Both the position numbers and the translations under genes were made by a program. A model generated the notes under the pieces. That model saw only the letters and a list, made by a program, of their open reading frames with translations. It was not told the origin of the DNA and searched no databases. Below, one piece after another: positions 45,742 to 54,115 of a stretch of DNA of 64,000 bases; within the stretch, counting starts at the first letter, position 1, and each line of letters opens with the position of its first letter. The DNA comes from Streptococcus infantis. Its GTDB lineage: Bacteria > Bacillota > Bacilli > Lactobacillales > Streptococcaceae. Where the stretch lies: positions 1 to 64,000 of the forward strand of contig NZ_JAHZPZ010000002.1 in NCBI RefSeq assembly GCF_019929665.1, written 5' to 3'.

Positions 45742-46674
45742 TCAATTACTCTTTAAAAAATCTTCAATCTGCGAAACTATTTCATGACTTTGATAATGAT
45801 AGAGGTCGTGAGGCGCATCCATATAGACGACTTGAATATTAGACTGGTCACTAGAAAATTTCTCTGCATAATGCTGCCATTCTGATTGGCTAAAGGTCGT
45901 GCCTTCACCGTTAGAAACTAGTAATAAGGTGGGAATTTTCGGATTGATGCTAGAGGGAACTTTCTTAGCATTTTCCTTTACCAAACGGGATTCATGAAGC
46001 ATGGCTTGTGACATCAACTGCTTATATGCTAGTAATTTATATTGTTGTCGTTCAGTTTCAGTCAGAGTTGGATTTTTTATATAAAAGGACTCAGGGAAAT
46101 AGCGTAATAAACCAATCTTACTGCTCCAATAAGCCACAGTAAGCAAGGCCTGATTATCCTTTAAATCCTCATAACTTGCTGGTAACGCCCAATCCAGACC
46201 AACCAAGGCTTTCACCTCATCAGGATACTTTTCCTGCCAAGCCAGACTTTCAAGACTAGCCATTGAATGAGACAGAATGATAAAAGGTCCTGATATATTT
46301 GCTTGTGATAGAGCTTGACGTGTCTCAGACAAAACTTCCATCACGTCTCTGGATTGATTACTATCCTCGCTATAACCATAGCCAGCCCGCTCCACGATGA
46401 CTACCTTATATTTTTTTGATAAGGAATCCGACACATTCTTAAAGTCCAAGATTGGGGAAGCAATTCCAGCACCTGATAGAACTACTATTGTCTCTGGACC
46501 ATCCCCCTCAACGTAAACATTGATTTTGTGGCCATTAACGAGAACAGTTTTACCCATAGGAGTTAGAGAGGCTTGTTCCTTTTCTAAGCTGATACGATGA
46601 AAGATAAATGTCCCTACTAAAAACAAGATAAGGAAACTAAGAAGGACAAGGGCTGATTTTTTCAGTATTTTCAT
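45742..46674 (-). CDS. Membrane-anchored alpha/beta hydrolase
   Basis: 310 aa from MKILKKSALVLLSFLILFLV. One N-terminal membrane segment (about residues 7-25), then the alpha/beta fold on the outer face. The oxyanion region VVLSGAGIASPIL and the catalytic elbow ILSHSMASLES (S-H-S-M-A in place of G-x-S-x-G) are visible; the final His is in MDAPHDLYHY. Esterase or lipase-like activity is plausible; the substrate is unknown. The -10 box is six nt before this ATG, so the message is predicted to be leaderless. An ATG five codons upstream would fall in the -10 region. Confidence 0.85.
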   Translation of the reverse strand: MKILKKSALVLLSFLILFLVGTFIFHRISLEKEQASLTPMGKTVLVNGHKINVYVEGDGPETIVVLSGAGIASPILDFKNVSDSLSKKYKVVIVERAGYGYSEDSNQSRDVMEVLSETRQALSQANISGPFIILSHSMASLESLAWQEKYPDEVKALVGLDWALPASYEDLKDNQALLTVAYWSSKIGLLRYFPESFYIKNPTLTETERQQYKLLAYKQLMSQAMLHESRLVKENAKKVPSSINPKIPTLLLVSNGEGTTFSQSEWQHYAEKFSSDQSNIQVVYMDAPHDLYHYQSHEIVSQIEDFLKSN

Positions 46675-46680
46675 AGCATT

Positions 46681-46709
46681 ATTGTACAAAAATTAGACTC
46701 TTTTAGCAA
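46681..46709 (-). promoter_or_regulatory. Promoter placing the start at the hydrolase ATG
   Basis: -35 TTGCTA (46709-46704), 17-nt spacer, -10 TACAAT (46686-46681); six nt (AATGCT) then the ATG. Confidence 0.75.
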
Positions 46710-46758
46710 CTTAAGTTAAAGAACTTTCCAGTATAATCTGTATATATCCAGAAACAAA

Positions 46759-46782
46759 AAACCCACCTTCACAGGCGGGTTT
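46759..46782 (-). terminator. fba terminator
   Basis: AAACCCACCT (46759-46768) pairs with AGGCGGGTTT (46773-46782); on the minus strand TTTTTTG follows. Confidence 0.9.
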
Positions 46783-46804
46783 CGTTTTGTATTGTTCAGC
46801 TAGA

Positions 46805-47686
46805 TTAAGCTTTACCTTCTGAACCGAATACGTCGATACGTTCTTCAACTGATGCTTGGATAGCTTTTACACCGTCAGCCAAGAATTTACGTGGGTCGAA
46901 GAGTTTCTTCTTGTCATATTCTGCTTCGTTTGCTTCGTAGTCACGAGCAAATTTACGAGTTGCGTTAGCGAATGCGATTTGGCATTCAGTGTTAACGTTA
47001 ACTTTAGCAACACCAAGTTTGATAGCTGCTTGGATTTGCTCATCAGGAATACCTGATCCACCGTGCAATACGATTGGGAAGCCTGGAAGAGCTTCTGTCA
47101 ATTTTTGCAAGTGGTCAAGGTCAAGACCTTCCCAGTTTGCAGGGTAAGGACCGTGGATGTTACCAATACCAGCTGCCAAGAAGTCAATACCAGTTGCAAC
47201 CATTGCTTTAGCGTCTTCGATTGGAGCCAATTCACCTTTACCGATGATTCCGTCTTCTTCACCACCGATAGTACCAACTTCAGCTTCTACTGAGATACCT
47301 TTAGCGTGTGCTTTTTCAACTACGTCTTTAGCCAATTTAAGGTTTTCTTCAACTGGAAGGTGTGAACCGTCAAACATGATTGAAGTGTAACCAACTTCGA
47401 TACACTCAAGTGCATCTTCGTAGTGACCGTGGTCAAGGTGGATAGCTACTGGTACAGTGATACCCATTGATTCTACAAGGTTAGCGATCAAGTTGCGAGC
47501 AACTTTGTAACCACCCATGTATTTAGCAGCACCCATTGAAGTTTGGATCAAAACTGGAGCTTTTTTAGCTTCTGCTGCGCGCAAGATAGCTTGAGTCCAC
47601 TCAAGGTTGTTTGTGTTAAATCCACCAACTGCATAACCGTTGTCACGAGCTGCTTGGACAAATTTTTCTGCTGAAACGATTGCCAT
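46805..47686 (-). CDS. fba: Class II fructose-bisphosphate aldolase
   Basis: 293 aa from MAIVSAEKFVQAARDNGYAV, with GGAGG nine nt upstream; the extra 13 residues of a longer frame are not needed. Class II zinc aldolase motifs: AIHLDHGHYE (zinc His), FDGSHLPVEENL, VLHGGSGIPDE (zinc His), KVNVNTECQIAFA. It splits fructose-1,6-bisphosphate in glycolysis. It is monocistronic with its own terminator. A palindrome ATGGGATATCCCAT (47712-47725) lies in the leader. Gene order fba-vncS-vncR is as in pneumococcus. Confidence 0.97.
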   Translation of the reverse strand: MAIVSAEKFVQAARDNGYAVGGFNTNNLEWTQAILRAAEAKKAPVLIQTSMGAAKYMGGYKVARNLIANLVESMGITVPVAIHLDHGHYEDALECIEVGYTSIMFDGSHLPVEENLKLAKDVVEKAHAKGISVEAEVGTIGGEEDGIIGKGELAPIEDAKAMVATGIDFLAAGIGNIHGPYPANWEGLDLDHLQKLTEALPGFPIVLHGGSGIPDEQIQAAIKLGVAKVNVNTECQIAFANATRKFARDYEANEAEYDKKKLFDPRKFLADGVKAIQASVEERIDVFGSEGKA

Positions 47687-47833
47687 TTTATCAGGCCTCC
47701 TGTATATTTTTATGGGATATCCCATTTACATTGTTCATTTTATCACTTTTTGACAAAAAAATCTAGTTTTTCCTGTAGTTTAGATTTAATTTCTTCTATC
47801 TAAAAATATGGAACTCTCCTCAAAGTCCTAATC

Positions 47834-49153
47834 TTACAGGTCTTTAGGTAGGTTCATATAAAAGGCTAAGTGGTCTTCATAGCGTTCAAATCGATAGTCA
47901 ATTTCTTCGTTTTCCAATAAACTTTTGACTACGAAGAGTCCCAAACCAGCTCCCTTACTTTGTCGACTAGAAACCGTAAAGGATTGTTCAAACTTATCTT
48001 GCTCCTCAGGAGTACAGGCGTTCTCAATGAAAACCCAGCCATCTTCTGTCCCAATTTTTAGATAACCACCTTGAACAGAGTGTTTCACAGCATTACTGAT
48101 AAGATTGGAAAGAATCAGCTTTAGTACCGAAGGATTTAGATAAGTTTGTTGGTCAGTCAGTTGATTCACAACTGAGATTTCCCTCTCTTTGGCTAATAAA
48201 TCATAATCCTTTAAGAGAAAATCTGTCATTTCAAGAAGGTTGATTTGTTCTTTCTTATCTCGCAATTCTTGCACTGAAGAAAGGGATAAGATTTGCTGGA
48301 CATGGTGAGTCAAATCATCCACAATACCCAAAGAAACTCCCAGATAATGGTCCCGATCTTTATAGCGCCCAATATTGGCTTTCATATTCTCCAGAAGAAT
48401 CTTTAGACTAGCTAGAGGCGTTTTCAGTTCGTGGGAAGCTCCTCGTAAAAACTCAACCTTCATCTTTTCCAGCTGGAGAATGGCCTCGTTTTTCTCATGC
48501 AAATCTGCAATCACAGTCAAGAGATGCTGATAAAGGCTGTTGATTTGTTCTTTAAGATCGCCAATTTCATCCTTAGAATCCACGCGCAACCTCACTTCTG
48601 CATCCAAATCCATCATCCGTCGAGTCACTCGTTTGATTTCCAAAATAGGAGCAACAATGGTTCTAGCATAGATAAAGGCGATGAGGAGCGAAATGATAAA
48701 AGACGCTAATAGCGTATAAGGCAGAAATTGAAGACTGATGTTTTCTGCTTCTTTCTGCAAATCCATAGAAGCTAAAAACTGTAAGGTCATCGTCTGACCA
48801 TCCTTGGTTTGAACTTCTCTTTCCTCAATAACTAAAGAAGCCGTTTGTCGTTGTTTATCAACGGGAAGATTATCATTGACTTCCAACTTATCCTGAGTCA
48901 TCTCTCCCTTAACAGCTCCCTTAATATCACTACTTTTAGAATAAAGTTCAAGGACTTCCTGAATAGCTTGACTGTCCTTTCCTTGGAGGGACTGGGAAAT
49001 TTCTGTAGCCTTTTGCCCGATGCTCTCCTGACGGTGACTGAGATAGGTCGGAGGAAAGAGGAAGTAGATGGCCAAATGCAAACAAATGACCAAGGTAGAA
49101 AATACCGAGAAGGTATAGATAAAAATTTTTTTAAATAAACCTGAACGTCTCAT
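47834..49153 (-). CDS. vncS: Sensor histidine kinase VncS
   Basis: 439 aa. Two membrane segments (about residues 11-31 and 145-165) flank an extracellular sensor region; a HAMP domain follows (RTIVAPILEIKRVTRRMMDL). The phospho-His is in FLRGASHELKTPLASL (H-box), and the ATP-binding end has LSNLISNAVKHSV (N-box) and SKGAGLGLFVVKS (G-box). Its start overlaps the vncR stop (ATGA). It pairs with VncR; in pneumococcus this pair was linked to vancomycin tolerance, later disputed. Confidence 0.92.
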   Translation of the reverse strand: MRRSGLFKKIFIYTFSVFSTLVICLHLAIYFLFPPTYLSHRQESIGQKATEISQSLQGKDSQAIQEVLELYSKSSDIKGAVKGEMTQDKLEVNDNLPVDKQRQTASLVIEEREVQTKDGQTMTLQFLASMDLQKEAENISLQFLPYTLLASFIISLLIAFIYARTIVAPILEIKRVTRRMMDLDAEVRLRVDSKDEIGDLKEQINSLYQHLLTVIADLHEKNEAILQLEKMKVEFLRGASHELKTPLASLKILLENMKANIGRYKDRDHYLGVSLGIVDDLTHHVQQILSLSSVQELRDKKEQINLLEMTDFLLKDYDLLAKEREISVVNQLTDQQTYLNPSVLKLILSNLISNAVKHSVQGGYLKIGTEDGWVFIENACTPEEQDKFEQSFTVSSRQSKGAGLGLFVVKSLLENEEIDYRFERYEDHLAFYMNLPKDL

Positions 49154-49806
49154 TTTCTCTCCAATTTATAACCAACATTGCGCACGGTAAGAATACAGTC
49201 TAAATCCAATTTTTTCCGTAATTCCTTGATATAGACATCGATCACTCTGTCAAAAGGAACCTCATCTGTCATCTTCCATACAGCATCGATAATCTGCGAC
49301 CGTGTTAAGGCTCGACCTTCATTTTTAACCAGATAGTCTAAAATTTCCAGTTCTTTTGCATTCACTGCAACTTCTTGACCAGCCACTTTGGCGCTATAGC
49401 TGTCAAAGTCTACCTCGGTGTCTCTATACGTAAAAATACGACCGGTATCATAATAACGTTTAAAGATGGCATCCACTCGTACTTTTAACAAAGATAGAGA
49501 AAAAGGCTTTTCCAAATAACCATCTGCTAATGCAGCAAAGGCACTCATCTTATATTCCTCGTCCTGAAAGGCTGTCAACATCAAGACCGGAACTTGGCTG
49601 CTTTTACGGATTTCTGACAAAACCTCTAAACCATTGAGTTTCGGCATTTGGATATCTAAGAGAACCAAGGCAACTTGGTGATTGGAAAATTTTTCTAAGG
49701 CCTCAAGGCCATCTGCTGCCTGAATGGTTTCATAGCCACAATCCGTCAAATAATCACTAATTCCCTCGCGAATCATGTCTTCATCTTCTACAATTAGAAT
49801 TTTCAT
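49150..49806 (-). CDS. vncR: Response regulator VncR (OmpR family)
   Basis: 218 aa. Receiver domain with the acidic pair VEDED, phospho-Asp in LVLLDIQMPKLNG and the K in YLEKPFSLSLL; the C-terminal winged helix (about residues 130-215) has RVIDVYIKELRKKLDL. OmpR-family regulators bind direct repeats. AAGGA lies before the ATG. The promoter TATAAT (49844-49839) is only 26 nt of leader away and sits in the hairpin that terminates vex3. Confidence 0.93.
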   Translation of the reverse strand: MKILIVEDEDMIREGISDYLTDCGYETIQAADGLEALEKFSNHQVALVLLDIQMPKLNGLEVLSEIRKSSQVPVLMLTAFQDEEYKMSAFAALADGYLEKPFSLSLLKVRVDAIFKRYYDTGRIFTYRDTEVDFDSYSAKVAGQEVAVNAKELEILDYLVKNEGRALTRSQIIDAVWKMTDEVPFDRVIDVYIKELRKKLDLDCILTVRNVGYKLERK

Positions 49807-49829
49807 ATAAATCCTTTTCTATCAAAAAT

Positions 49830-49869
49830 GCTACCTATATTATATCTCATTTGACTGAGAATAGGTAGC
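49830..49869 (-). terminator. vex3 terminator with embedded vncR promoter
   Basis: GCTACCTAT (49830-49838) pairs with ATAGGTAGC (49861-49869), inner arms TCTCA/TGAGA extend it, and TTTTTG follows on the minus strand. The vncR -10 TATAAT (49844-49839) lies inside the distal arm, so terminator and promoter share DNA. Confidence 0.8.
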
Positions 49870-49876
49870 AGGTTTT

Positions 49877-51256
49877 TTATTCACTATCTATCAAAAGTTC
49901 TTTTGGTTGTTTAAAGAGGAGATTGCTTGAAGCAAGTGCCATAACTAATACCACAAGAACCAATCCAAGTACAAAGATGATAGCAAAGTCAGAAGGTTGA
50001 ATGGAAATATCCAAACTTGAAAGTGTCTTGCTAAAGCCGTCGACTTCTGCACCACCACCAAGATTAGAGGCTTGGGCTGCCTTACTAGCCTGCTTAGCCA
50101 CATCTGATGTGACATTTGCAAGAACAGTATTTCCAATAGTACGAGCAGTATAGTTGGCTAGGAAATAAGCTGAAATTAGTGCTGGAATTGCAATCATAAC
50201 TGCTTCTGTGATAAATTGTCCTAGAATACTTGCTTGTTTTAGACCAATTGAAAGGAGAATTCCAACCTCTTTACGACGGGCGTTAATCCATAGTGTCAGT
50301 AAGAGAGCAAGTAGAAGAACAGAGAAGCTCAAGCTACCCCAGAAGAGAAGATTAGCCATCTTGTACATGCCTGAGATAGATTGTTCAAGGGCAGGATAGT
50401 TAGATGAACTCTTAATCAAGCTATACATCTTCCAGTTGATGCCGTTGATAGACCCTAATTCTTGCATGACAGTATCTAGGTTCTTATCTCCAGCTACAAA
50501 GAAGGTAGCATCTCCATAAATAGCTGTATCTTCTGTATAACCATAGAGTTGGGCAGCTGTGTGAATATCTGTGATAGCTGTATTCTCATAAAGTTCTTGT
50601 GAATAGGTCACAGCAGATTTGTTATGTCCATCAAAAAGTCCTTTAATCGTTACTTCTACTGTTTCCTTGGCTCCTTTTTCATTATCTGCATCGTAGATAT
50701 TGGAGTTCAGTTTGACCTTGTCTCCAACCTTCCAGCCGTGTTTAGCAGCCAAGTCTTTGTGCATGAGAATCTGGTATTTGTCGTCATTGGTTAAATGCTC
50801 ACCTTCGACTAGTTTGTAAGAGCCTGACACAAATTTGTCTTCTTTAGAAGAGTCATTGACCCCTGTTATCATCAAGCTACTTCCAAAACGTTGAGCTCGA
50901 TCTGCAGTTAGATTTTTCTTGGTTTCAGGCGTTTCAATCAGTTCATAGCCTGTCAAATCACCGATAGCATTAATCCGTTTGATGTAGGATTCAATGGCCT
51001 TATTCTCGGTAATTTTTTTGATATCTTCACCCTTGATATTCCCAGCACCACGTGGAGTTCCTTGATTGACCCTACGATTGATTTGCATGGAGAAACTATT
51101 GGTGATATTTTTAAAGGTTTCTTGAGAAGCCTTGGCTGTTGCTCCCTTGATAGACAAGCCGACCAAACTCAAACTAGCCATCAAGAGAATGATAAGAAAG
51201 ATCACAATAGACTTGAAAAATTTTCTTGTGACGTAGGCAAATGCGTTGTGTAACAT
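49877..51256 (-). CDS. vex3: ABC transporter permease Vex3 (MacB/FtsX type)
   Basis: 459 aa. One N-terminal membrane segment (about residues 17-37), a large extracellular MacB-like periplasmic core (about 40-285), then three membrane segments forming an FtsX domain (about 305-455), e.g. WGSLSFSVLLLALLLTLWI and NARRKEVGILLSIGLKQASI. It is one of the two permeases of the Vex exporter, with Vex2 as ATPase. In pneumococcus this exporter is reported to release the peptide Pep27. It ends 70 nt before vncR with no room for pep27. Confidence 0.92.
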   Translation of the reverse strand: MLHNAFAYVTRKFFKSIVIFLIILLMASLSLVGLSIKGATAKASQETFKNITNSFSMQINRRVNQGTPRGAGNIKGEDIKKITENKAIESYIKRINAIGDLTGYELIETPETKKNLTADRAQRFGSSLMITGVNDSSKEDKFVSGSYKLVEGEHLTNDDKYQILMHKDLAAKHGWKVGDKVKLNSNIYDADNEKGAKETVEVTIKGLFDGHNKSAVTYSQELYENTAITDIHTAAQLYGYTEDTAIYGDATFFVAGDKNLDTVMQELGSINGINWKMYSLIKSSSNYPALEQSISGMYKMANLLFWGSLSFSVLLLALLLTLWINARRKEVGILLSIGLKQASILGQFITEAVMIAIPALISAYFLANYTARTIGNTVLANVTSDVAKQASKAAQASNLGGGAEVDGFSKTLSSLDISIQPSDFAIIFVLGLVLVVLVMALASSNLLFKQPKELLIDSE

Positions 51257-51303
51257 AAGATTCCTTTCTAGATTTACTTCCGTTTTTAATATGTTTAAAA
51301 GTT

Positions 51304-51951
51304 TTAGTTACTATTTTTCCTTGTTTCAGTCAATTTCTTATTCTTCAATTCAAGTGTAATATCTGACGCCTGTGCTACTTCCTTGCTGTGGGTCACAACG
51401 ATCACACACTTGCCTGTTTTCTCAGCGAGAGATTTGAGCAGGTCAATAATATCTCCAGCAGTCTTAGGATCCAAGTTTCCTGTTGGTTCATCTGCTAAAA
51501 TCACTGGTGCTTCCGATACAAGGCTACGAGCAATGGCAACACGTTGTTGCTGCCCTCCTGATAATTGGAGAACATTCCGCTTGATTTGACTTTCATCTAA
51601 ACCAAGTTCAAGAAGGGTATCCTTGCTAGCTTTTTTATTAACCAAGCGGATATTTTCCAGTGGAGAAAGATAATCAATCAAATTATAGTTTTGGAAAACT
51701 AGAGAGATATGGTGCATACGATGATAAGAATAACCTTGTTCACGAATATCCTTGCCTTCGAATAAGATAGCTCCTTCGACTGGGCTATCAAGTCCTGCTA
51801 ATAGAGATAAGAGTGTTGACTTCCCAGCTCCTGATTCTCCGATAATACTATAAAACTTGCCAGGTTCAAAATCGTAATTGATTTTATATAATACTGCTTC
51901 TGCAGTGTTCTTGTAACGATAAGTAAGATCTTGTAATTGTAGTAAAGTCAT
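51304..51951 (-). CDS. vex2: ABC transporter ATP-binding protein Vex2
   Basis: 215 aa from [20 protein letters not shown], with GGAG five nt upstream; a longer frame to 52029 overlaps vex1 and lacks a ribosome-binding site. Walker [15 protein letters not shown], signature [15 protein letters not shown], Walker [14 protein letters not shown]-loop [10 protein letters not shown]. It is of the MacB/LolD type and drives the Vex1/Vex3 permease pair. It lies 13 nt after vex1 and 47 nt before vex3. Confidence 0.93.
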   Translation of the reverse strand: MTLLQLQDLTYRYKNTAEAVLYKINYDFEPGKFYSIIGESGAGKSTLLSLLAGLDSPVEGAILFEGKDIREQGYSYHRMHHISLVFQNYNLIDYLSPLENIRLVNKKASKDTLLELGLDESQIKRNVLQLSGGQQQRVAIARSLVSEAPVILADEPTGNLDPKTAGDIIDLLKSLAEKTGKCVIVVTHSKEVAQASDITLELKNKKLTETRKNSN

Positions 51952-51964
51952 GATTTCTCCTTCA

Positions 51965-53242
51965 TTAACTAATAGATGATAAAATTTCTTTCGGTGATTT
52001 TCTAAATAAAAATAGGAAACAAAGTGCAACTGACAAGCAGCTAATTATAAGTAGGAAAATATAAGATTCTCCAAATGATAGAAGACTTGTTGTAAGATTC
52101 GTTGTCTTTGTCAGAGTATCTTGTAGTGCAGCTTGGTCACCGCTTGCTAGTACAGTCTTCAAGAGATAGGAAGTAATGGCATTTCCAGCTACAAATGCTG
52201 GCAGAATAGATGCCAATGAAACTAGGATGACTTCCAGGCAAAATTGGCTAAAGATTGCTATTTTCCCTTTACCTAGTGCCAATAAAATACCAACCTCGTA
52301 GACTCGCTCTCGTAACCAAAGTGACAAGACCAAGATCAGCGCTCCTACACCAGCAATCATAATGCCATAGAGGAAAATCTGTAGGAAGGTTTGGAAGGTC
52401 GAAACCGAATCCTTGATTTGTTCAAAGGCCTTGTTTTCCTTTTCAACTTGGAACCCTTGGTTTTCCAGAGATAACTTTTCAATCTCTTGAATGATACTAT
52501 CCATATCTTTTGGATTTTCTAGATAGAAACGAGCAGCAGTTACTTGAACTTCCTTATTTCCAAGAAGAGTTTGGCTACTTTCGAAGTCTGTATAGACCGT
52601 GTTTTCACTAAAATCTGAGCTAAGACCAGTGAATTTTTCTTGCTTCTGACCTGAGAAAATACCTACGATTTCATAGTCTAGCTTTTGTCCACTATTTCCT
52701 TCAACTTGTCCAGGATTTAAACTAATCTTATCCCCAAGTTTTAAGTTATTCTTCTTAGCTAATTCTTCATGGACTAGGATTTTCTGACTATCTCCTTTTT
52801 CTAGGTGTCTTCCTTCTTTAAGGGTAAAGGCGGAACTTGTAAAAGAAACATCCTTGGAAGAGTCTTCTAATGCAATCAAACTGATAAGATTTTTTTCAGC
52901 CTCTGTCAAATCATCCCTTTGGATACTTTGTTCTCCAGTAACGACTTCTTTGTCAGTTAACTTAGCTATTGTTTCTAGCTCAGGAGAAATCTTTTCAAGC
53001 CCCTTTATATTTTTAAGGTCATCTAGTTGAGACAGTTGAAAGGTCTGATCTGCTTCTATTCTTTTAATAGAAAAAGATGTATTCAGAGAGCGATAAAGAT
53101 TATTTTCTACTGTTTTGTTAGACTTCATGAGCGTCAAACAAGCCGATATTCCAGCCAATAAGACAAATAGAATCAGGAATAATATGAGACTTCTCAGTCG
53201 TTTTCTGCTGACGTAAGCCCAAGCTCTTTGAGTGGGATTCAT
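51965..53242 (-). CDS. vex1: ABC transporter permease Vex1 (MacB/FtsX type)
   Basis: 425 aa from MNPTQRAWAYVSRKRLRSLI, with GGAGG six nt upstream. The frame upstream of this ATG is not needed. N-terminal membrane segment (about residues 17-37), extracellular core (about 40-280) and three C-terminal membrane segments with the FtsX motif LWLRERVYEVGILLALGKGK. It is the first gene of vex1-vex2-vex3. The promoter has a good -10 but no recognisable -35; instead two direct repeats lie there, which suggests activation by a response regulator. Confidence 0.92.
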   Translation of the reverse strand: MNPTQRAWAYVSRKRLRSLILFLILFVLLAGISACLTLMKSNKTVENNLYRSLNTSFSIKRIEADQTFQLSQLDDLKNIKGLEKISPELETIAKLTDKEVVTGEQSIQRDDLTEAEKNLISLIALEDSSKDVSFTSSAFTLKEGRHLEKGDSQKILVHEELAKKNNLKLGDKISLNPGQVEGNSGQKLDYEIVGIFSGQKQEKFTGLSSDFSENTVYTDFESSQTLLGNKEVQVTAARFYLENPKDMDSIIQEIEKLSLENQGFQVEKENKAFEQIKDSVSTFQTFLQIFLYGIMIAGVGALILVLSLWLRERVYEVGILLALGKGKIAIFSQFCLEVILVSLASILPAFVAGNAITSYLLKTVLASGDQAALQDTLTKTTNLTTSLLSFGESYIFLLIISCLSVALCFLFLFRKSPKEILSSIS

Positions 53243-53267
53243 ATAGCACCTCCATATTTGTAAAACC

Positions 53268-53300
53268 ATTATAATATTCAAATATGAAATGTTTATGAAA
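53268..53300 (-). promoter_or_regulatory. vex promoter with tandem direct repeat (VncR-type site)
   Basis: -10 TATAAT (53273-53268). The repeats TTTCATA at 53300-53294 and 53289-53283 (minus strand) are 11 bp apart and occupy the -35 position. OmpR-family regulators such as VncR bind such 11-bp spaced repeats. Confidence 0.6.
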
Positions 53301-53306
53301 TACCAA

Positions 53307-53336
53307 AAAAAGAGCAAAAATATTTTTGCTCTTTTT
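53307..53336. terminator. Bidirectional terminator upstream of vex1
   Basis: AAAAAGAGCAAAAA (53307-53320) pairs with TTTTTGCTCTTTTT (53323-53336). It closes transcripts from the tRNA side. Confidence 0.85.
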
Positions 53337-53350
53337 GATGAAAAATAAAA

Positions 53351-53368
53351 AGCTAGCCAAAGCTAGCT
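53351..53368 (-). terminator. tRNA-Leu terminator
   Basis: AGCTAGC (53351-53357) pairs with GCTAGCT (53362-53368); TTTTATTTTT follows on the minus strand. Confidence 0.85.
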
Positions 53369-53376
53369 CACTACTA

Positions 53377-53462
53377 TGCGGAGAGAGGGACTTGAACCCT
53401 CACGACCTAAAGCGGTCACAGGATCCTTAGTCCTGCGCGTCTGCCAATTCCGCCATCCCCGC
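53377..53462 (-). tRNA. tRNA-Leu (anticodon AAG)
   Basis: 86 nt class II tRNA with a long variable arm. The acceptor GCGGGGA pairs with TCTCCGC (one G-T pair), the discriminator is A, and CCA is not encoded. The anticodon stem CAGGA/TCCTG closes the loop CTAAGGA, giving anticodon AAG (read as IAG), which decodes CUU/CUC. T-arm GGTTCAAGTCC is standard. Confidence 0.95.
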
Positions 53463-53477
53463 GTCGATTACTTTACT

Positions 53478-53506
53478 AGTATATCAACTTTGAAAAAAAT
53501 TGTCAA
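53478..53506 (-). promoter_or_regulatory. tRNA-Leu promoter
   Basis: -35 TTGACA (53506-53501), 17-nt spacer, extended -10 TGA-TATACT (53483-53478), 16 nt upstream of the tRNA 5' end. Confidence 0.85.
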
Positions 53507-53539
53507 GACTTTTTTCAGATTTTTTCATCTTGAAATGTA

Positions 53540-54115
53540 TTATTCTGTAATTTCAAGCAAATTTTCATCAACCAATTTCGCACCAAGTGTATTCTTGAAA
53601 TGTCCAAGTGCAAAGGCATGATTTTCAGGCCAAATGGAAGCTACTGCCGGTTTGACAACTTCTATCTGGTAACCAAGATTATAAGCATCAATGGCCGTAT
53701 GCAAGACACAGATATCTGTAAGAACTCCCGTCAAAATGACAGTATCCACTTTACGCTCTCTGAGACGGATATCCAAATCAGTCCCAGAAAATGCTGAATA
53801 GTGACGCTTATCCATCCAGAAAACACGACTATCATCAGCATGTTCCTGATAGAATTCGGCTAGCTTGCCATACAAGTTTCGTCCACTAGTCCCAATAATA
53901 TTATGAGGCGGGAATAGTTTACTTTCAGGATGAAAAACATCATTTTCTTCATGGGCATCGATGGTAAAAAAGACATAATCTCCACGTTCAAAAGCCTTTT
54001 GGGTCACCCCATATATATCATCAGATATTGCTTGAGCTGGAGCACCCGCAGTCAGTTTCCCATGATCCGCTACAAAATCTTCTGTATAGTCAATAGAAAT
54101 TAAAGCCTTAGCCAT
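53540..54115 (-). CDS. pncA: Cysteine hydrolase, nicotinamidase-like (PncA)
   Basis: 191 aa, isochorismatase fold. Catalytic Asp in ALISIDYTEDFVAD, Lys in WMDKRHYSAFSG, and Cys in VLTGVLTDICVLHTAIDA; the metal site is FFTIDAHEEND. It hydrolyses nicotinamide to nicotinate for NAD salvage, matching pncB and nadE further right. Its ATG overlaps the codY stop (TAATG), so it is translated with codY; NAD metabolism thus sits in the CodY transcript. Confidence 0.92.
   Translation of the reverse strand: MAKALISIDYTEDFVADHGKLTAGAPAQAISDDIYGVTQKAFERGDYVFFTIDAHEENDVFHPESKLFPPHNIIGTSGRNLYGKLAEFYQEHADDSRVFWMDKRHYSAFSGTDLDIRLRERKVDTVILTGVLTDICVLHTAIDAYNLGYQIEVVKPAVASIWPENHAFALGHFKNTLGAKLVDENLLEITE

Noticed and set aside
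47712..47725. Palindrome ATGGGATATCCCAT in the fba leader as an operator
   Set aside because: Perfect but short; matches no operator I know and fba is usually constitutive. Kept only as a note in the gene entry.
53377..53462. tRNA gene as an integration site
   Set aside because: No repeat of the tRNA 3' end and no integrase nearby.
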